DNA of 64,000 nt from Halomonas sp. Its GTDB lineage: Bacteria > Pseudomonadota > Gammaproteobacteria > Pseudomonadales > Halomonadaceae. Made by a program: the position numbers and the translations under genes. Location of the stretch: positions 1 through 64,000 of the forward strand of contig NZ_JAGOBJ010000013.1 of NCBI RefSeq assembly GCF_017983445.1, written 5' to 3'. Shown piece after piece: positions 60,302 to 64,000 of this stretch (position 1 is the first letter of the stretch; each line of letters begins with the position of its first letter). The notes beneath the pieces were generated by a model, which ran no database searches, was not told the origin of the DNA, and worked only from the letters and a program-made list of their open reading frames with translations.

Positions 60302-61444
60302 ATCCCCTTCTTTTTTAAGATGTTCTTCATATTGATCAACATTTTTCCGTTTCCATGGCGCACGCCCAGCGTCTTGTCGGCTCAGATAGCGGCCGGTTCG
60401 ATGTTTGCCTGGGCCTAGAAAGTGCGCAATCCAACGTGTCTGCGGGTGGCTATCCAGAGCAATCTTGAGCGTCATGGTCAATACCACCGACAGCAGCATG
60501 CCTGCCGCACCAAAGATCCACCCCCATACCACTAACGAGAGAAACGCCACAAACGTTGAAAGCCCCAGCGCTTGCCCCATGACACGCGGCTCAATCAGGT
60601 TACCCAGCACAAAATTGATGACCAGGTATGCAGAGGCCAGCAGCAGCGCCTGGAATACTCCACCATCCTGGGCAACCAGCAACAGCAGCACCGGTGGAAT
60701 AGCCGCCAGTGCCGAGCCAATATTGGGTATGAAGTTAAGCCCAAATGCCAACACGCCCCACAGTAGAGGGAAATCAACGCCTACAATAAGGCAGGAGAGC
60801 CACACCAGTACCCCAGTCGCCAGACTGATAACCGTTTTAACGGCCAGGTAACGCTTTAGCGTCAAACTAAATTCATTAAAACGCTTCAAGCTGGGCGCCG
60901 GATTCTCAAGGGCACGGGAAACTTTTTGGCGAAAATTAAGCGTCTCAAACAGCATGAAGATAACCAGCAGCCCGACAATGATGCTTTGCATGATCAAGTT
61001 GCCCAGCTCGCCCAGCAGGGTAGCGATCCACGAGCCCTCTTCATCCATTTGAAAAACGGCGCTTAGCTGATCAGGGTCAACCGCAAAGCCGTGCATGGCC
61101 AGGGTGTTGAGTAAATTCCAGTAGTGTTCGTATAGCCGTTCTTCTATATCAGGTAGCGCTGCCACAAATGTGCTGAAGCTATTCACCACCAGCACACCTA
61201 TAAGCGATAGAAAAACCAGTAAGACTATCAGGGTTAATAAGGCTGACATCCGCATGCTAAGGCCCCAGCGATGCAGCCACTGCACTGGAGAGGTACACAC
61301 CACGGCGATAAACACCGCCAGCAGTAAAGGCACTAGAAGATCCGCGCCCATTTTCATTCCCGCAATAATGATCACCAGCGCAGCGAGCGCTAGCGTCGCA
61401 TGCAAAGGAATGCTTCGGTAATCCTCATCTGACAAATTTGCCAT
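60296..61444 (-). CDS. AI-2E-family transporter
   Basis: A 382-residue membrane protein of the AI-2E/PerM family with about seven to eight hydrophobic segments and a central soluble region (residues 95-145). Conserved elements include the C-terminal NFIPNIGSALAAIPP and NLIEPRVMGQALGLS. Members include the proposed AI-2 exporter TqsA and Na+/H+ antiporters of halophiles; the substrate here is unknown. AAGGATAAGG precedes the ATG. The C-terminus is highly charged. Confidence 0.88.
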   Translation of the reverse strand: MANLSDEDYRSIPLHATLALAALVIIIAGMKMGADLLVPLLLAVFIAVVCTSPVQWLHRWGLSMRMSALLTLIVLLVFLSLIGVLVVNSFSTFVAALPDIEERLYEHYWNLLNTLAMHGFAVDPDQLSAVFQMDEEGSWIATLLGELGNLIMQSIIVGLLVIFMLFETLNFRQKVSRALENPAPSLKRFNEFSLTLKRYLAVKTVISLATGVLVWLSCLIVGVDFPLLWGVLAFGLNFIPNIGSALAAIPPVLLLLVAQDGGVFQALLLASAYLVINFVLGNLIEPRVMGQALGLSTFVAFLSLVVWGWIFGAAGMLLSVVLTMTLKIALDSHPQTRWIAHFLGPGKHRTGRYLSRQDAGRAPWKRKNVDQYEEHLKKEGDS

Positions 61445-61493
61445 AGCCTTATCCTTAGCTAGTTATCCGTACATAATGGCTGCAATCAAGACA

Positions 61494-61510
61494 TTGCACA
61501 AACCGTGCAA
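61494..61510. promoter_or_regulatory. dyad TTGCAC-N5-GTGCAA
   Basis: A perfect 6-bp dyad, TTGCAC (61494-61499) and GTGCAA (61505-61510), in the 189-base gap between the divergent AI-2E-family and SIMPL genes. It could be an operator for either; I do not recognise the regulator. Confidence 0.35.
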
Positions 61511-61633
61511 GCAATAAGCAACTGTTTTGCGTCGTCTCTTTGAAGCGGAACTTTCGCTTCTTCTACTATTCCAAGCAGCGTCTACAATGTAATGACACGT
61601 AAGCTCCTATTTGCGATTTATTAAGGAAAACCT

Positions 61634-63686
<2,053 letters not shown>

Positions 63687-63951
63687 TTATCCCTTGGCCT
63701 GAATTCAGTTAAATACGGCGCCAGACGCCTGTATCAAAGCCCCCTATTGTAGGCAAAACCGTGGCATGGGGCTATGGGGGTTTCCCACGACATGCTTACC
63801 CTTGAACGTCACAGAGCTTTTGGCGCCCCGTTTTGCTTGTTACGCCACCCGCCAACATCCCCGCCCCCTCGTTCAAAAAGTGATAAAGTGCGCGCCGAAC
63901 CGTAATCCAGCGTTTCTTTCTCGATTAACTTTAAAGCACAACAAGGAGGAT

Positions 63952-64000
63952 ATGCCCTTGAGCACATCACAAGGCGCATTCGGATGGTGGCGAGGCATTG
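63952..64000 (+). CDS. start of an unidentified gene
   Basis: A strong ribosome site AAGGAGG lies just before ATG at 63952 (or a TTG two codons later). The visible residues, MPLSTSQGAFGWWRGI, end at the window edge and are too few to identify. Region 63684-63951 upstream holds no gene I can support; it presumably contains divergent promoters for serS and this gene. Confidence 0.6.
   Translation, partial: MPLSTSQGAFGWWRGI

Overview
The window is ordinary chromosome of a gammaproteobacterium. Gene orders such as gacA-uvrC-pgsA followed by tRNA-Gly/Cys/Leu, dnaX-ybaB-recR, ihfB, lapA-lapB-pyrF and prpR(GntR)-prpB-prpC-acnD-prpF-prpD, together with protein flavour (acidic, moderate GC), suggest a Halomonadaceae member (Halomonas-like). 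The genus is an inference; only 82 bases of 16S rRNA are present. Nearly all sequence is coding. I see no prophage, insertion sequence, CRISPR array or integrase.

Layout. 1-600: the 5' end of a 16S rRNA gene read leftward, with its leader, boxA and two promoters in tandem. 657-7290: a fatty-acid or branched-acid catabolic cluster (acyl-CoA dehydrogenase, SDR dehydrogenase, acyl-CoA synthetase, TetR regulator, thiolase), with a PsrA-type operator at the dehydrogenase promoter. 7404-12209: pstSCAB phosphate transporter with a Pho box but no phoU. 12237-20685: TSUP permease, Bcr/CflA exporter, chemoreceptor, transaldolase, a SpoIIE phosphatase/STAS pair, MlaA lipoprotein and a KAS III-like synthase. 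20789-30178: hrpA, fadD, a glutamine amidotransferase, a small membrane protein and oligopeptidase B.

30369-36740: a 49-residue orphan small protein, then a leftward housekeeping run (dnaX, ybaB, recR, rnd, ycgL, acpH, ycgN) and grxD. 36950-41846: argF, tRNA-Ala, gacA-uvrC-pgsA and a tRNA operon containing a scrambled tRNA-Gly relic. 42001-47656: nadB, ygfX-sdhE, ihfB, lapA-lapB, pyrF and a ComEA-like protein. 47752-56108: the 2-methylcitrate (propionate) pathway under a GntR regulator. 56281-64000: pabB, cysH, cysB, trxA, an AI-2E-family permease, a SIMPL protein, serS and the start of one more gene.

The most interesting signals are not whole genes. They are: a probable programmed -1 frameshift in dnaX that would make a gamma subunit; 13-16 bp degenerate tandem repeats that begin at the stop codons of three unrelated genes (lapB, cysH, the AI-2E-family gene); a strong terminator inside the prp operon; the tRNA-Gly relic; a small protein with a duplicated TIWD motif; and a stress-type phosphatase whose receiver domain has lost its phosphorylation residues.
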